A stretch of 64,000 nucleotides of DNA from Cyclina sinensis (taxonomy: Eukaryota > Mollusca > Bivalvia > Venerida > Veneridae), in the NCBI GenBank assembly GCA_012932295.1, contig JAAONU010000123.1, forward strand, positions 434,001-498,000, read 5' to 3'. The notes under the pieces were generated by a model. The model was not told the origin of the DNA. It ran no database searches and saw only the letters and a program-made list of their open reading frames with translations. A program made the translations under genes and the position numbers. Positions 33,241 to 45,765 of this stretch are shown here, one piece after another; the stretch's first letter is position 1, and each line of letters starts with the position of its first letter.

Positions 33241-34099
33241 GCCAACATTAAATGGATATTTTTTTAGTCCAGATGACAGGAATGATATACAGGGCAGGCA
33301 ACAAGTCAGATTTGTATTAGATATGATATGGAATTGTGAAATCATAGTGCTGCAAATGTGGTCAGCATAAGCACATTGTCTAGTAAATATCTTGCAAGAG
33401 TTTCACTGTGAAGTGCTTGAACATGTGTTCACATAGTTATTTTTTTACTATAAACACTGAAGTGCTAAAAAAGTGAAATGCTCCTCATTAAAAAGCGGCA
33501 CATAAGATTGCTGATCAAGATACTGATCAGCTTTGTGTACATTCCTTCTGTAAATGTCCGTCCAGCTCTATAGCCTTGTTTGAAAGAGGGTTGACCTGTG
33601 CATTCCAGCAACTTCTTAACAATGCAGAAGCTATTGCAGCAGTAGGCTGAACAAAAAAATGTTGAATTCTTCAAGAACAAAATTCATAAACATACCAAGG
33701 AGCTAACGCATTAGTAGCAGAGAAGTTTACTCGATATTTGATAGTAAATAAGAGGAGGCCTATGGAGTTTAATGTGTCAAAAAAAAACAGAAAGACCAGT
33801 AATGTGTTCTGTTTTCTATATGCTGAATGTGTATCATTATAACTATATGTATTATCTATATTATTATACATATATATGTATTATTTTTATCATATCATAC
33901 TTGTCTTGATGCTGAATGGTGAAAATAAATTACAACCCACTGTGTTTTGTCTTTCTTTCAAAGAACTTTTAATTCACTATCTTTAAAACAGTTATCATAT
34001 TATACTTATCCAAAAAATAAATATTTTAAACCACATTTACGAGTCCACTCAACCATACTATTAATGGGCTCAGGGTTGAGAATTTGATGATCCTTTTAA
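33241..34099. other. Non-coding stretch
   Basis: No supported gene. A minus-strand 71-aa frame (33465-33680) contains SFKQGYRAGRTFTEGMY, faintly like the QAGFRKGRST region of reverse transcriptases. Too short to call; it could be a fossil. Confidence 0.3.
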
Positions 34100-34490
34100 T
34101 ATCAAGGGGTAGGACCTAAATCATGTAGCACGGTGCTTTAAGCGAGAAAAACGTGTAGTCTCTGACTAATGTCGTCAGTTTTCGCGTAAATATTCAGGAA
34201 TTTGGATGAATTATCAACAGCTATGGGGGTTGTCTTGGAATATTTGTATAATGTATACGACTAGTACCTAGCCATATATGTATGCTAACTGTAGCTGCTA
34301 TTTAACAGAAGAAGAAATGTGTTACAAAAAAAGTTATTGAAGGGATGCAAGACAATCCCCATAGCTGTTGATAATTTATCCAACAAAGTCCTGAATATTT
34401 ATGCGAAAACTGACGACAGTAGTCATAGACTACATGTTTTTCTCGCTTAAAGCACTGAACTACATGATTTAAGTCCTACCCCTTGAATAT
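34100..34490. mobile_element. Foldback element with ~140-bp imperfect inverted arms
   Basis: The left arm (~34100-34237) starts ATCAAGGGGTAGGACCTAAA and contains GCTTTAAGCGAGAAAAACGTG, GTCGTCAGTTTTCGCGTAAA and CAACAGCTATGGGGGTTGTC. The right arm (~34352-34490) is its complement: GACAATCCCCATAGCTGTTG, TTATGCGAAAACTGACGAC, TTTTTCTCGCTTAAAGCAC and GTCCTACCCCTTGA. The loop of about 115 bases is unrelated and has no ORF. Confidence 0.9.
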
Positions 34491-34499
34491 GATCGAACA

Positions 34500-35490
34500 T
34501 ATTTATTCGACAGATATCGATTTCTCCTGTAATGTAAATCAACCTCTCAACCTTTTATTGATAAAACGTGACCTTTTGAAAATGAAATTCATGCACAGAC
34601 TAGACGGCTTTTTATGAATACTAAACTTATGATGAATCGATTTTCTCTTATAATGAGTGGTAGGTAGGGTGACTACCTTTGTAATTAGTACTTGCGTCGT
34701 TTTGTTTTTTATTTGAAATGCTCAAAAAAAGACAAGTGCTTGAATACGAAATCGAGAGACGCTACTTGAACGCTTGGTTTTATACAAATTCTTTAATAAA
34801 GACACATGTCAGGTCAGACATGACTGATTTTTGAGAAATAGAGCCCTGTAATATTGCATAAATATATGTAAATGAAATAAAGTTTTAAGCCGTTTGGTTA
34901 CTCACCCTATAAAACTATGATGCTATGAATTAATATCTTTATAGATAATATTTACAACTGTGTCATTTTGCAGCGTTCATTTTTTCATGATAATTATTTT
35001 TTTTATTCTATCAATTTTAATTTATTTTGATTTTTTTACCTTATTTTATTTGTCGTAATATTATATTCAAACTTTCTTGTGACTAAGCTTTTAAGTCATT
35101 CTTTCTTCTGAAGACTTTTAAAGATTATCACTAATCTTATAAGATACTTATACTACAATAAGATCTTTCAACGTTTATAAACATGTCTGTACATGTCGAA
35201 GATAAAAATTCAATTTATAAAAACATAATGACGACGTCAAATAACTGCAATTCATTGTAAATCTGTCATGCATAAAACTTGTTTTTAGTTAAGCTGTTTA
35301 AATATGCCATATCCTTATCAAAGTCCTGGCATATCTGTCTTAACATACAATTATTCAAAATGTAACAGAATTATTCAGGAGAATGACCAAGGGGAATACA
35401 GAATTCATTGTTTAATTCATACTGCATGTATGAGATTAAATTTATTGCTACTTAAGCTCTTTTTCTTTCAACCTAAGAAAATACTGACAC
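34500..35490. other. AT-rich non-coding stretch
   Basis: No exon, TIR or tandem array recognised. Confidence 0.35.
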
Positions 35491-35496
35491 TGTACC

Positions 35497-35730
35497 ATCA
35501 TCATCATCATCATCATCATTTCTTTATTATGTTTGATTGTAAATTATAAAAAATGAATAAAAAATCAACAAAATTGGCCTCATTGTGATATGTTTTAGTT
35601 TTCTGTTTTAGTTAATTTGCACATCAACATCTAAACATCATGCCATCTTTACTTAGATTAACAAAATCTGGGGAAAACAACAGTGAATGTAATACCTATA
35701 ATACATATATTCAAGACAAAGTTCATCAAA

Positions 35731-35776
<46 letters not shown>

Positions 35777-36110
35777 AAAAGAGAGAAATAAAATTAGAAT
35801 CATATGTATTAGTATAAGGTATTAGATAAGGAGTTTGAAATTATTCTAAGTGAGACATGAACAGTTTCCTCATGTCTAATTTTATAACAAAATGGTACAA
35901 AAAAGAACTAGTAAGCATTCGCGACAAATCGTTGTAAATAGGGTGTTATTTTGTTCTTTTCTTTGTTGCTTTTTTTCTTATTTATTTTATTTTGTTTTGT
36001 TTTGTCGCTGTTGTTACTTTTTGTTTTGTTTGACTGATTGTTTGTTTGATTGTTGTTTTGTTTTTCATTCTTTTTTCTTTCTTTCTTTCTTTCTTTCTTT
36101 CTCTCTTCCT
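35497..36110. repeat. Cluster of microsatellites: (ATC)n, (AG)n, (TTTC)n
   Basis: (CAT)8-type run at about 35497-35520. (GA)n at about 35731-35772. A TTGTTTTG-rich stretch at about 35950-36065, then (TTTC)n at about 36072-36102. The frames over these tracts (poly-His, RERERE, KERKKERK) are not genes. Confidence 0.9.
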
Positions 36111-36577
36111 TAGCGTTATAGTGTGGTAAATCAACGTACGCTTCAAATGAAAGTAACAAGAAAAAAACAACAACAACAAAATGAAAAAATACTTACTTAA
36201 TCACTGACTGCTGATGCATTGTTTTTCCTTTTCTTCTTTTCTTTTTGTGTTTTTGTGTAGTCCGAATTATGCTATCTGTATTATTATCTGTAGTTAGTTC
36301 ACCAATTTTTTAAACGGGATCGCGTTGTGAACAAAGGCAATGCGTCCGGTTTTCCCCCAACTTGAACTACTGGTGAACCATATTATATACCTTTTTTAAA
36401 AACGCATCTCCCACGGATCGGCAATATCAAAAAATGAAAAGATATTGATATAAGGCTAGCGAAACGCGGCAGGTCGAGTCATAGCATATAAAAACCAATA
36501 CTCGTTTGTTTTGTTTGTCCTATTTTTTGTCAAAACTACGGAAGCATGGAGAGGACATGGTCGGTTTATTTTAATAA

Positions 36578-36815
36578 TCCGTGGAAACGACTTATTTTCA
36601 GAAATATTTTTTTCTAATCTGTGGGCACGGATTATTTTGTGCGAAAAATCTTTTTATAACTTGTCGGAACGAGTTATTTTGTGCGAAAAATCTTTTTTTT
36701 AACTTGTGGGAACGGATTATTTTGCGCGAAAAATCTTTTTTTAACTTGTGGGAACGAGTTATTTTGTGCGAAAAATCTTTTTTTAAATTGTGGGAACGAA
36801 ATATTTTGTGAATAT
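36578..36815. repeat. ~42-bp minisatellite (GGAACGAGTTATTTTGTGCG)
   Basis: About five to six copies of a unit GGAACGAGTTATTTTGTGCG then AAAAATCTTTTTTTAACTTG TG. It is followed at 36875-37085 by a two-fold ~140-bp imperfect repeat (GAATTCA.TGCAACTTC.TAC, AATGGTCAAGC, GCAATGTACAAGA). No gene. Confidence 0.85.
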
Positions 36816-37089
36816 CTTATATATTTGCAGAGTTATTGCCCTTCCTTGGATTTCCTTTTCCAGAATACAATTTGGAAACTCGTGGTTGGAATTCAATGCA
36901 ACTTCATACAATGGTCAAGCAAGCATTGAGTGGATGTGCAATGTACAAGAGCTATAACTCCGTCTTTACTGTTTGCACAGTTATTGCCTTTTTTATTTTT
37001 CATTGTCTGGACCATAACTTGAAAACTATTTTTTTTGAATTCAGTGCAACTTCGTACAATGGTCAAGCGCAATGAGAGGAAATGCAATG

Positions 37090-38300
37090 TACAAGATACA
37101 CAACTATCTTTAATTGCCCACAACCATAACTCTTTTTCTCTTTTTCATTTTTTACGAAGTATTCTGTTACTAAATTGATAACGTCCTCTGTTCTGTAGCG
37201 GTGTTTTAGGGGTATTAATCACATTCAGTGATAGCTCTAGTTTCTTAATGTTTAAAGTCGTTTCAGAAGGAATGAAGAAATTGTCAAACTATATGATGTT
37301 AACTAGGTACGATTATAATAACATGAATTCACACTGCACTGCTGAAAATGACACCCCATAACGAATGTACAAAAAGAGTAACATTTTAAAGTAATGTGTG
37401 GTTATTATTTGTTTGGGTCGTCAGACCAAACAAATCATGTGAGCACAATTTCAGCCTCTATCACTCTCTTAATTACCAAATCCGCAAATAGTCCGTCTGT
37501 ATAAAATGACTGGCGCATTGATTTTTTACACCCTTCTCAGAGAACAGAAAAATAGTTCCCGACTGGTCAACCAACCTATTACTGCCAAAAGTCAATACTG
37601 ACTAAAAAATTAAAGATTCCTAATATTGTGCAATTCTTTACACTTCAGCAAATTATCGGTAATATGTTCAAACAATTTTGATTATAAACCTCTTGAGTTT
37701 ACATGAAATTACGCATTAATTTGTAACGTGACCAAACCTCGCCAAAGGAAACAGAAGAGATTACCACGCTCATGAAAAGTTTGTAGATTCTTTTCATGTA
37801 ACTTTATTTGTAAATTACCATGTAGTGTTTTCTTAACGATAGATAAATGTAAAGGTTGACTACGAGTTTGAAACAGTTATAGTCTTGAGAAAAGCGCATA
37901 TGTTTTAATTAGGTCACGGTTCCTCTGTTTATTGCGGCACCGAGAACGGCGACGCCTATATTTGGATACTGTTTCATTTTGTACCATTGCGCTGACGTAA
38001 TCAATTTGGGAGAATCTTGGATCATTATTAATGTAAAAAAATCCGATTATTCTGTACATCACTTAAAATATGTCACTTTATAAATCGTATTTATTAATTT
38101 TAAAAATAAATTGATTCAAATCAGGTAAATTTGTATTTTAATTATAATTCTTTGATGCAAAAATTACGGATTTAATGACTTTCCCCAAAAACAAATCAAA
38201 GCGCTGTAAGTACTTGTGTATTCACTGCATATATCTAGCAGTGTGTTGCTACTTAATCTGAAATGCAAATCTTTGTTAATTCTTTCAACTTGAACTATAT
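37090..38300. other. Non-coding stretch
   Basis: No supported exon. A minus-strand 61-aa frame (37877-38062) with RYRRRRSRCRNKQRNRD lacks family resemblance. Confidence 0.35.
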
Positions 38301-38301
38301 T

Positions 38302-38520
38302 AAGCCGAGTGGTTAAAAGGTCGGACTTGTAATCTAGGGATCGCTAGTCAAGACACGAGTTCGAACCCCGTCAGCGGCCGTGTCGGTATCGGTTATTTCC
38401 TTCAGCAAGAAACTTTATTCTCATAACTTAGTACTGGTTGGTTCCAGGGACGGATTTGAGAATGATTCTATTAGCTAAAAGCTTTCGTCACAATCGAAAT
38501 AAAAAAATTGATTTGTACAA
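38302..38520 (+). mobile_element. tRNA-derived SINE with a Ser/Leu-type head
   Basis: The head at about 38302-38378 has an A box GCCGAGTGGTTAAAAGG, an anticodon-arm-like GGACTTGTAATC, a long variable-arm-like region and an intact B box GAGTTCGAACCCC. Its arms do not fold into a convincing mature tRNA. It continues into a non-tRNA body (CTTCAGCAAGAAACTTTATT, GTTGGTTCCAGGGACGGAT, AGCTAAAAGCTTTCGTCACA) and ends in an A-rich tail near 38510. Confidence 0.75.
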
Positions 38521-40700
38521 ACTAACTTGAAAATAGAAATTGTACAAAATCTGTCGTTTTAATGCAATAATAAAGATATGAGTTTGTCTTTGTAAATACA
38601 GACACAAGGATGAATTTGAAGAACATTCTTACTTTGCTGGAGTCAATTCAGTCGTTATAGTTACAAAAAAAACAACATATCTGTTCACTACGCCACTAAA
38701 CCGTTAAACCATGAATATGATAGAGTACCAGTTGTACTTCGGTTGTTATCTAGTGCAGACAAATTACAAAATATTTGAAATGATATAATACCATACTGTG
38801 AAATGTGGAATTCGAACAAACATATTACATGTAAGGTTTTATTTTTTGGATGTCGATAACATAGGAATTGTTATTTCAAAATCGAGGACACACCTTCAGA
38901 GACAAGTGTCTTTGTATATTTTTCACCAAATCTGGGAATATTATGCATACAAGAAAATATTTAGTAGTAAAGCCCTTCAATCTGATTAAAATCATATCCT
39001 AAACATCTCTATGCTTTTAGAATCTGAGGATGACCAATAGAAGGTCACCTTCTCGTGACCTATCCATCAGCCAATCAGAGCAACGCTTCCACCCTCATGG
39101 AAGTAAATGTTCAACTTTTGAAAATCTATTTATATAGCTAGGATCCCAGACAATTATCTGCCATGTATAAAGTGTCACTGAACTAAGGTAAATTTATTTG
39201 TCAAAAATCTTTCATAATAATGAGACTAATGTTTGTAATGAATATCATTGTTTCAAAATATCTCAGCACTTTTAATCTCCGCTAATAAAATTGTTATGCT
39301 AGAGAACTTTACACGCTGTTTGAACACGAGTTGTGTACAGGTAAGCTATCGAGACGCGTCATAAGCTGCAGTGTCATTGGCTGAGATATAAATAAACTAG
39401 TGGGAATTCCAGGATTATCGAGAAGACAGAGATGAATGCGTTGTCTTCAGATCTAACCGTAGGGAGATCATGCACTTCAGTCAGCTTGTAAAGCCTTTCA
39501 TCTATTATAGGAGAATGTGTACTCCTTAGTTGATTACCTATCGGAAGCACTGTTAGGTCGGCAGCTCTCTTTGTTCCAATTTCAGAAATACACTTGCACT
39601 TTAATACTGCTACTGCTTCACAAAAATTCGTTTCCGTTACATACCAGAGACGGTAATTCCTTAGATAAAATTTTCTCTTAAACACAGACCGGGGAAAAAG
39701 CAAGATTACGAGGTGATTTTTAATAATTTATAATGACCATTCTCTTCTACAGTTTTCTTCTACAGAAATAACCGTCAATGGATCTCAGATTCTCATTCTC
39801 TGTGGGAAGAAAAACATATTCTTGGAATTGACATTCAAGGTTTAAATTTGAAATTTTGACATGTCTTGGGCTGCCTAGAAACTTTGGAAAGTAAACTTAG
39901 CAACCCTTTTCAAACTTTCCGATCACTGAAGTCATCCTTGTTTCAATTTACTTAATTTGCTATTGATGGTTCAAAATGTTCCTTGGTCAGTCGCAGCAAA
40001 TCTATATAAAGTATAGTATTTAATGTACGTTGAAGGCTTATGACCACTGCATGTGCATGTGTGATGGTATTTTCTTCATGCATACAATATAAACAATGAA
40101 AACATAACATTTCTTCAAGAAATAGATTGAAAATCTGAGTTTGTTAAAATTGGATTATATCCTGTCTATCATGGTTGCGCAACCAGGATAGAGTAGAAAA
40201 AGACACTAAACAGTAGGATTTAAACAGACTAAAATCATTAAATGGGTATAGATTGTTGAAATAAAGCAAAAGTAGACATTTGGAATATTCAACTGCTGAA
40301 TTGTGTCGCAGACGAAGAACATTTGATTATTATCCCAATTTTTAATTTAAAGGGAGACAATACGCAATTTTCATCTAAAAAGTGAAAGATCAAATGATTT
40401 TTTATGAGAATAAGTCATTCATATCTTGGTCATTTTGTTGAAGAAATGTGAATTCACATGATTCACAACTTCAATAAAAGTGATTAAAACATTGATATAA
40501 TTCAAATGTCCCCTTTTAAAAATCTTTTGTTACATCCCATCTGTAATAACTTGATTATATCATCGAAATGTACAACATGTACTACACACGTGTACAATTG
40601 TTTAGGTTAATTTATACACATATCATTTATCTTATTTCAAAACCATGTGGCGAAGCCTTGATGCTTTGCATCAAAATTAATCTTGTTATTACTTACCGGA
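38521..40700. other. Mostly non-coding; one unassigned 109-aa minus-strand frame
   Basis: The frame at 39374-39703 (minus) includes CISEIGTKRAADLTVLPIGN and RLYKLTEVHDLPTVRSEDN. It is free of low-complexity sequence and could be a terminal exon, but I do not recognise a family and see no strong flanking splice sites. The rest shows no arrays or TIRs. Confidence 0.3.
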
Positions 40701-40744
40701 GTGACGAAGTCCAGAATCTTGTGGGCATGTGTAAAACCTGGAAA

Positions 40745-41185
40745 CCCGGAAAAAAAAACATCGATTTTCCGGAATTCATTTTTGGACGGTTCATGACAAA
40801 AAAAGATTACCAAAGGGATAAATGACTGAAAATACTATATAATTATGCTTTATTTTCCTTTCAATATCAAACATTTATAAAAAAAATAAACCTTGATTAA
40901 ATGACGCTCAGTAAGTTTAAATTGATGAAGAAAAAGCCCGATTCAACGGAAAACGCGGAAAGAAAAACTGAATTTCCGGAAGTCATTTAAGATGCTCTTG
41001 GTAAAAAAGTATTAAAGATAGACTAGAGAAAATACCACATATATTTAAATTACGTTTTAATGGAAAATTTAGGAAATTTAGCTTGATTAAATGACGTGAA
41101 GTAAGTTTAATTTGATAAAAAATTAACGCGATTTTACCGAAAACCCGGAAAACACCGATTTTCTGGAAATCATTTTAAATAGGTT
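40745..41185. repeat. ~190-210-bp imperfect tandem repeat, about three copies of the core
   Basis: The core CCGGAAAA..ACATCGATTTTCCGGAA.TCATTTT recurs at about 40745, 40957 and 41145. The GCTTGATTAAATGACGTGAA / CCTTGATTAAATGACGCTCA block also recurs at about 40892 and 41082. No coding potential. Confidence 0.75.
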
Positions 41186-41280
41186 TAGATTAATAAAGAA
41201 TATGCATGATAAGCAGACAGCAGTAATGGTTAAATTTACTAGTAAAAGTAAGAAATATATCTATCTATTTGAGCTTATTT

Positions 41281-41690
41281 ATCATCGGTATCGGTTGCCA
41301 ATATGACCGACGCCCTCTGAACAGAATCATATAACAAAGTGTTGTAAAGTTTGTTGCTAAAGTTATTTATTTTAATTCTATCAAAGATAATGCCATATAA
41401 CTTTAATACGTCTCCCTTTACTTCCAGTGGCAGATTTCAAAAAATTTAAATGGAAATTTAGCAAACGATGTTAATTCACTCTAAGATATTAAATTGGAAA
41501 ACAGATTCGCGTCTGATCCATCATTTAACAGGTTTTCATTTGTTTGCTTGCATGCTCAGTGTATAGTACTGATATATGGGACCTCGGTTAGACTATAAGT
41601 AATGTTAGTGAAGGAGCGAGGGATCGAAATCGGCACCCCTGGTTTACCAGTCCAGCGCGTTACCACTGGACCACATCCGCTCCAGAAGTT
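41281..41690 (-). mobile_element. tRNA-derived SINE (Thr-like), copy at 41.6 kb
   Basis: The minus-strand head at about 41690-41615 reads GTGGTCCAGTGGTAACGCGC, then CTGGACTGGTAAACCAG and GCCGATTTCGATCCC. The A and B boxes are clear and the loop CTGGTAA would place GGT as anticodon. The body toward lower coordinates carries GGACCTCGGTT and, further left, a TCGGTTGCCAATATGACCGA block shared with 31690. Confidence 0.7.
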
Positions 41691-42600
41691 TTCTCTATAA
41701 TGTAAAAGTTCTTTAAAGTGACGCCAGTGAAATATTACTCTAAATTTTATAACAGTCATTGTTTCTCCGTTGCTCCACTCATGAAAACAAGACATATACA
41801 TGTGAACAACATTGCGGCGATAATGTTTGTTGGTAAAATTTAACAGATAAGTAATTTTCAGCTTAGCACCCGGCATTGTCTTTATCCTGACTTTACCTGC
41901 GAAAAGCATTTTTACGTTGAAACAAATCTTCAAAAGTCTTGTATTGTCTCATCTTTAATTTAACCAATGATTAAAAAATGAAAACCCGTGAAAATATTTC
42001 GATCAATACAAGTTCTAACAATTAGGAGTTGGCATGCTACATCTATCGACACATCAAAGAAAATACCCGTCAAAAAACATTAGGGCGGTGCTTAATAACG
42101 CCGCCGAATGTTTTACGTCACACGTTCCGTATAGTAAGCTGTCATTGGTTGATCGCTCCCAATCGCTTCATTTGATTGACATCAATTAACTGAGAGCACG
42201 TTGTTCTACTGATAACTATCTGATGTAATTGTTGTTTATCAAAGACATGTCCCTTTGACAATTTAGGGATGTAGGTGACTTCAAAGCATATACACACAGC
42301 CCTAAGCCTGAAAGCATGTCGCACGCGACAAGCGATAATAGGCTAGTTAGAACCCTGGTACTAAATCTGAATTATATTTATTGACCACCAAAAAATCCAT
42401 TAATACAGCATTCACTAGGTGCAATTTTGTTACTTATAGATACTGGTTTGCACACTTACACTAACTGTCTAGTATTTCCACTTCATACACCTGATCTTAG
42501 GCAATTACTACTTGAATTTCATTATATCCCCCGCCAACCTCCCGCACAGGGAAGGGAGGGAGCGGGAATGATACTGGAATCAACTTGACCAGCTAACTAC
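41691..42600. other. Non-coding stretch
   Basis: A minus-strand 125-aa frame at 41556-41933 runs through the SINE and is not a credible gene. No arrays or TIRs. Confidence 0.35.
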
Positions 42601-43060
42601 CTGGCTTGGTTATTTGTTGAGGGCATAATTCAAAAAGTATTGGCGGTATTAATTTGAAACTTCTGATGGATAGACCTCATTGGGAAAATATAGATCTCTT
42701 CAGCATAATTCTAAAGTTATTGCCATTTGAAATTTATCAAACTTACCTACGTGGATGGACAGATCTTACTGAGGAGATCGCAGTGTCCAAGAACCACAAC
42801 TTTCTTAGGATAATTTTGCAGTTATTGTCCTTTGTGATTTTAATCCTTAATTTATGGCCGGTGAATCACTCAAAAGTATTGGATACATCAAATTGAAACT
42901 TCACACTTTGATAAATTTCATTGATAAAGTGCAGTGCAGAAGTATGAACCATGACGTTCATATGCATAATCTTGCAGTTAATGTCCGTTGTAATTTTTCA
43001 TATTTATTGTTCCTAACTTTAAGGCAATATCATGTATTAACATGAAACTACATAATACTC
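42600..43060. repeat. Degenerate ~130-bp tandem repeat (dispersed bivalve type)
   Basis: Three loosely related units: ATAATTCAAAAAGTATTG..TTTGAAACTTCTGATGGATAG, ATAATTCTAAAGTTATTGCC..ATGGACAGATCT and ATAATTTTGCAGTTATTGTCC. No ORF is conserved between units. Confidence 0.55.
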
Positions 43061-43369
43061 TACTGACAAAGTGATATGTGGGAGTGTTTTCGACAGGACA
43101 GTGGTTTTCAAAGTTCAATACCGAGTACACGGGTGCAGCATGTAGAGGAGTATTTAGTCTCTTATAGGATCAACCAATAATTATGAGACATGAACACTTT
43201 TAAACAACCTTTCTGCAAATTGGAAGGAAAACACTGTTTACTGGTTCTGTGACCAAAACAAATTCAGTGCCTTCAGTGCTTTGATTCAAAGTGACATCGA
43301 GTTACCTTCGTTAAGATCTGAATGGACATAAATGTGTTTTTCCTTTTTTATGCTTCTTTTTTTGTTTTA

Positions 43370-43960
43370 TTTGTATACCCCAATTTTGAGGGAGGCATAT
43401 AGCGTTGCTTTTGTCCGTAAGTCCGTCCGTCGTTTTGTCACTTTATTATTATTATAATTATTATTAATATTATTATTATTAATGAACAACTGCGAATGTG
43501 AAGTAGCCAACACGCACCAGCAAGAGAGCCGGTCGATCTATATATAATTATGATCTTTACTGCTCTCCATCAAGTTGAAAAGCGTTTGAATAAAACTCCA
43601 TTGATCTACCATTAGTACTGTCAAGATTGAAAGCTGGGAAATTCCATTTTAGAATTCAGAGGTGTTCGGGTGCAAAGTTACACTATTATATTAAACAGTG
43701 CTTATTGAAATGCATAATGAACGCGTGGACGTTGGGCTGAAAAACAGCTGTTTTACTTGGTCCTAGTTCTGCAACTATATTAAGTACCATACTACGGAAT
43801 TCCGTTAGGGCCATCGCCTTTGCATGAGTTGATTGGAAACGCGATACTCGACAGTACGATGGTGAAAACGCGAAATCGCGACACTACGATGATGAAAACA
43901 GGAAGATACGATGATGATAACGCGAAGGTGCGATAATGATGTGATAATTGTGATAATACA
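43370..43960. repeat. Element end, (ATT)n and a short GATGATGAAAACGCGA array
   Basis: At 43374-43440, TACCCCAATTTTGAGGGAGG and GTCCGTAAGTCCGTCCGTCG, a common invertebrate MITE-like terminus. At 43443-43485, (TTA)n. At about 43838-43960, three to four units around GACAGTACGATGGTGAAAAC GCGAA. Confidence 0.6.
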
Positions 43961-44073
43961 TGTGTCATGTGTATAAGTTATAGTTATGCAGGTAAATGTT
44001 ATCTAGGATAGTTTTTTTGTAGGTCTGAAAAGACCGACTGCATACATAAGTTTGTGTTTCTTTGTTTTATGTA

Positions 44074-44074
<1 letters not shown>

Positions 44075-44110
<36 letters not shown>

Positions 44111-44117
44111 GTGTGTG

Positions 44118-44149
<32 letters not shown>

Positions 44150-44500
44150 AAGAAATAAATAAATAAATAAGTAAATATGTTATCCACAGACCGCAAGTTC
44201 GATCTCTCTCTCTCCTCCACTTACATAACATGTAACGGTGCTTTACACCCAGTATGTAATGTAAGCAGAAATGGGATGCATTCCATACCACAGCCTGAAT
44301 TAAATCTTCAGGGAAGGTTGAACATATGACAAACTGGTACCAACGAGAAATACAATCAAATCGAGCATTCAGTCTGTGCAGGGACGGATAAGTGGTCCCG
44401 TGTTTAAAGCACTGGCCTGATATATCAGAGTGATGAGTTCGATCGATCCTCACATTCTCCTCATGCAGTTAACTGAGAGAGAGACAGATAGATAGAGAGG

Positions 44501-44552
<52 letters not shown>

Positions 44553-45731
44553 AACTTAACATCAACACCATAACAACAACACTATGTTGACCATACATTA
44601 CGCATCCTCTTCATCCCTTTACCTAAATCATACAAGAATGTTCGATGTTTTCGAAAAGTTCTTAAGTATTTAATATAACATTATTCACAAATACTGCTAC
44701 ACAATTACGTACACCTGTCTGTGACATTCAAGGGTGTGACGCTTACGTAGAGTTGGTGCTTGGTGCTTACACCTTCAAATAGATTTTGTTTAGGTGAGCC
44801 ACAACTCAGTGAGATTCCGCAATCGTCATTCGATGAATGAAGTGCAAATTTCATTTCGTTTCATTGTAAAATTTCTCTCGAAGATTATCTAAATCATATC
44901 GGCATTCTTTTTTTAAATTTCAAACTGTCGAAGAATCCTGTTTATTTTAAAACGACAAAAATATCAAAGAAATGTCTGGCACTTTGTGCTTGCTTCTACT
45001 TTGTTTTTCACTGTATGTTTTGTTTCCAAGAAAAAAAACCTTTTCATTTAAAACCAGTCAGAGAGCTTTGACAGCATTTGTCCGCACACACTCTAGATCC
45101 CGACACTCCAGATCCCGACAGCATTTCTCCGCACACACTCTAGATCCCGACACTGATCAAAGCATAACTGGAGAGTTCATCAGACCTCTCCTGACAGCGA
45201 AATCTAACTTTTGCGAATCAAACTGAAGTTTAACTTCAAGATTTGAAGCCCATATCTTTAGAACCAGTCTCCAATAATCTTTGTGCGCAGACCCATTGAA
45301 TTCTTTACACAAAGGGGCAAAAACTCACATCTGTTCATGAAAGACAATGGTCCGCGATGATCTCCCTTGACTATTTTTCTGGACGAGGTTAATGCATGAA
45401 AATACATGAAAATTTTCCTTTCGCTTACAGAAGTTAAAATTACCGCAAACATAACCAAAAAACGATTAACTAATAGGCTCATGATACATTGTTCACTTGT
45501 GGAAATTTTACTTCGCACAATATCTTTCATAAAAGATGTTGATTGTCTCTTATTACCAGGTACTTTCTCTTACATGAAAATAAGGAAACCTTTACAAAGA
45601 ATAAGGTTTTATTTGTAATTATTTCTACAAAAAATAAAGAATTTTCAAAAGTTGTGTTTTACATTTAAATATTTATTCAAAATCTTGTAATTGTCGTGAA
45701 ACTATCTGAGAACGTATAGGTAAACAGTATT

Positions 45732-45765
<34 letters not shown>

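Noticed and set aside
33465..33680. Reverse transcriptase-like peptide (YRAGRTFTEGMY) on the minus strand
   Set aside because: Only a dozen residues resemble the motif and no neighbouring RT motifs are present.
38302..38378. A functional tRNA gene
   Set aside because: A and B boxes are good, but the stems do not pair properly and the sequence runs straight into a SINE body with an A-rich tail.
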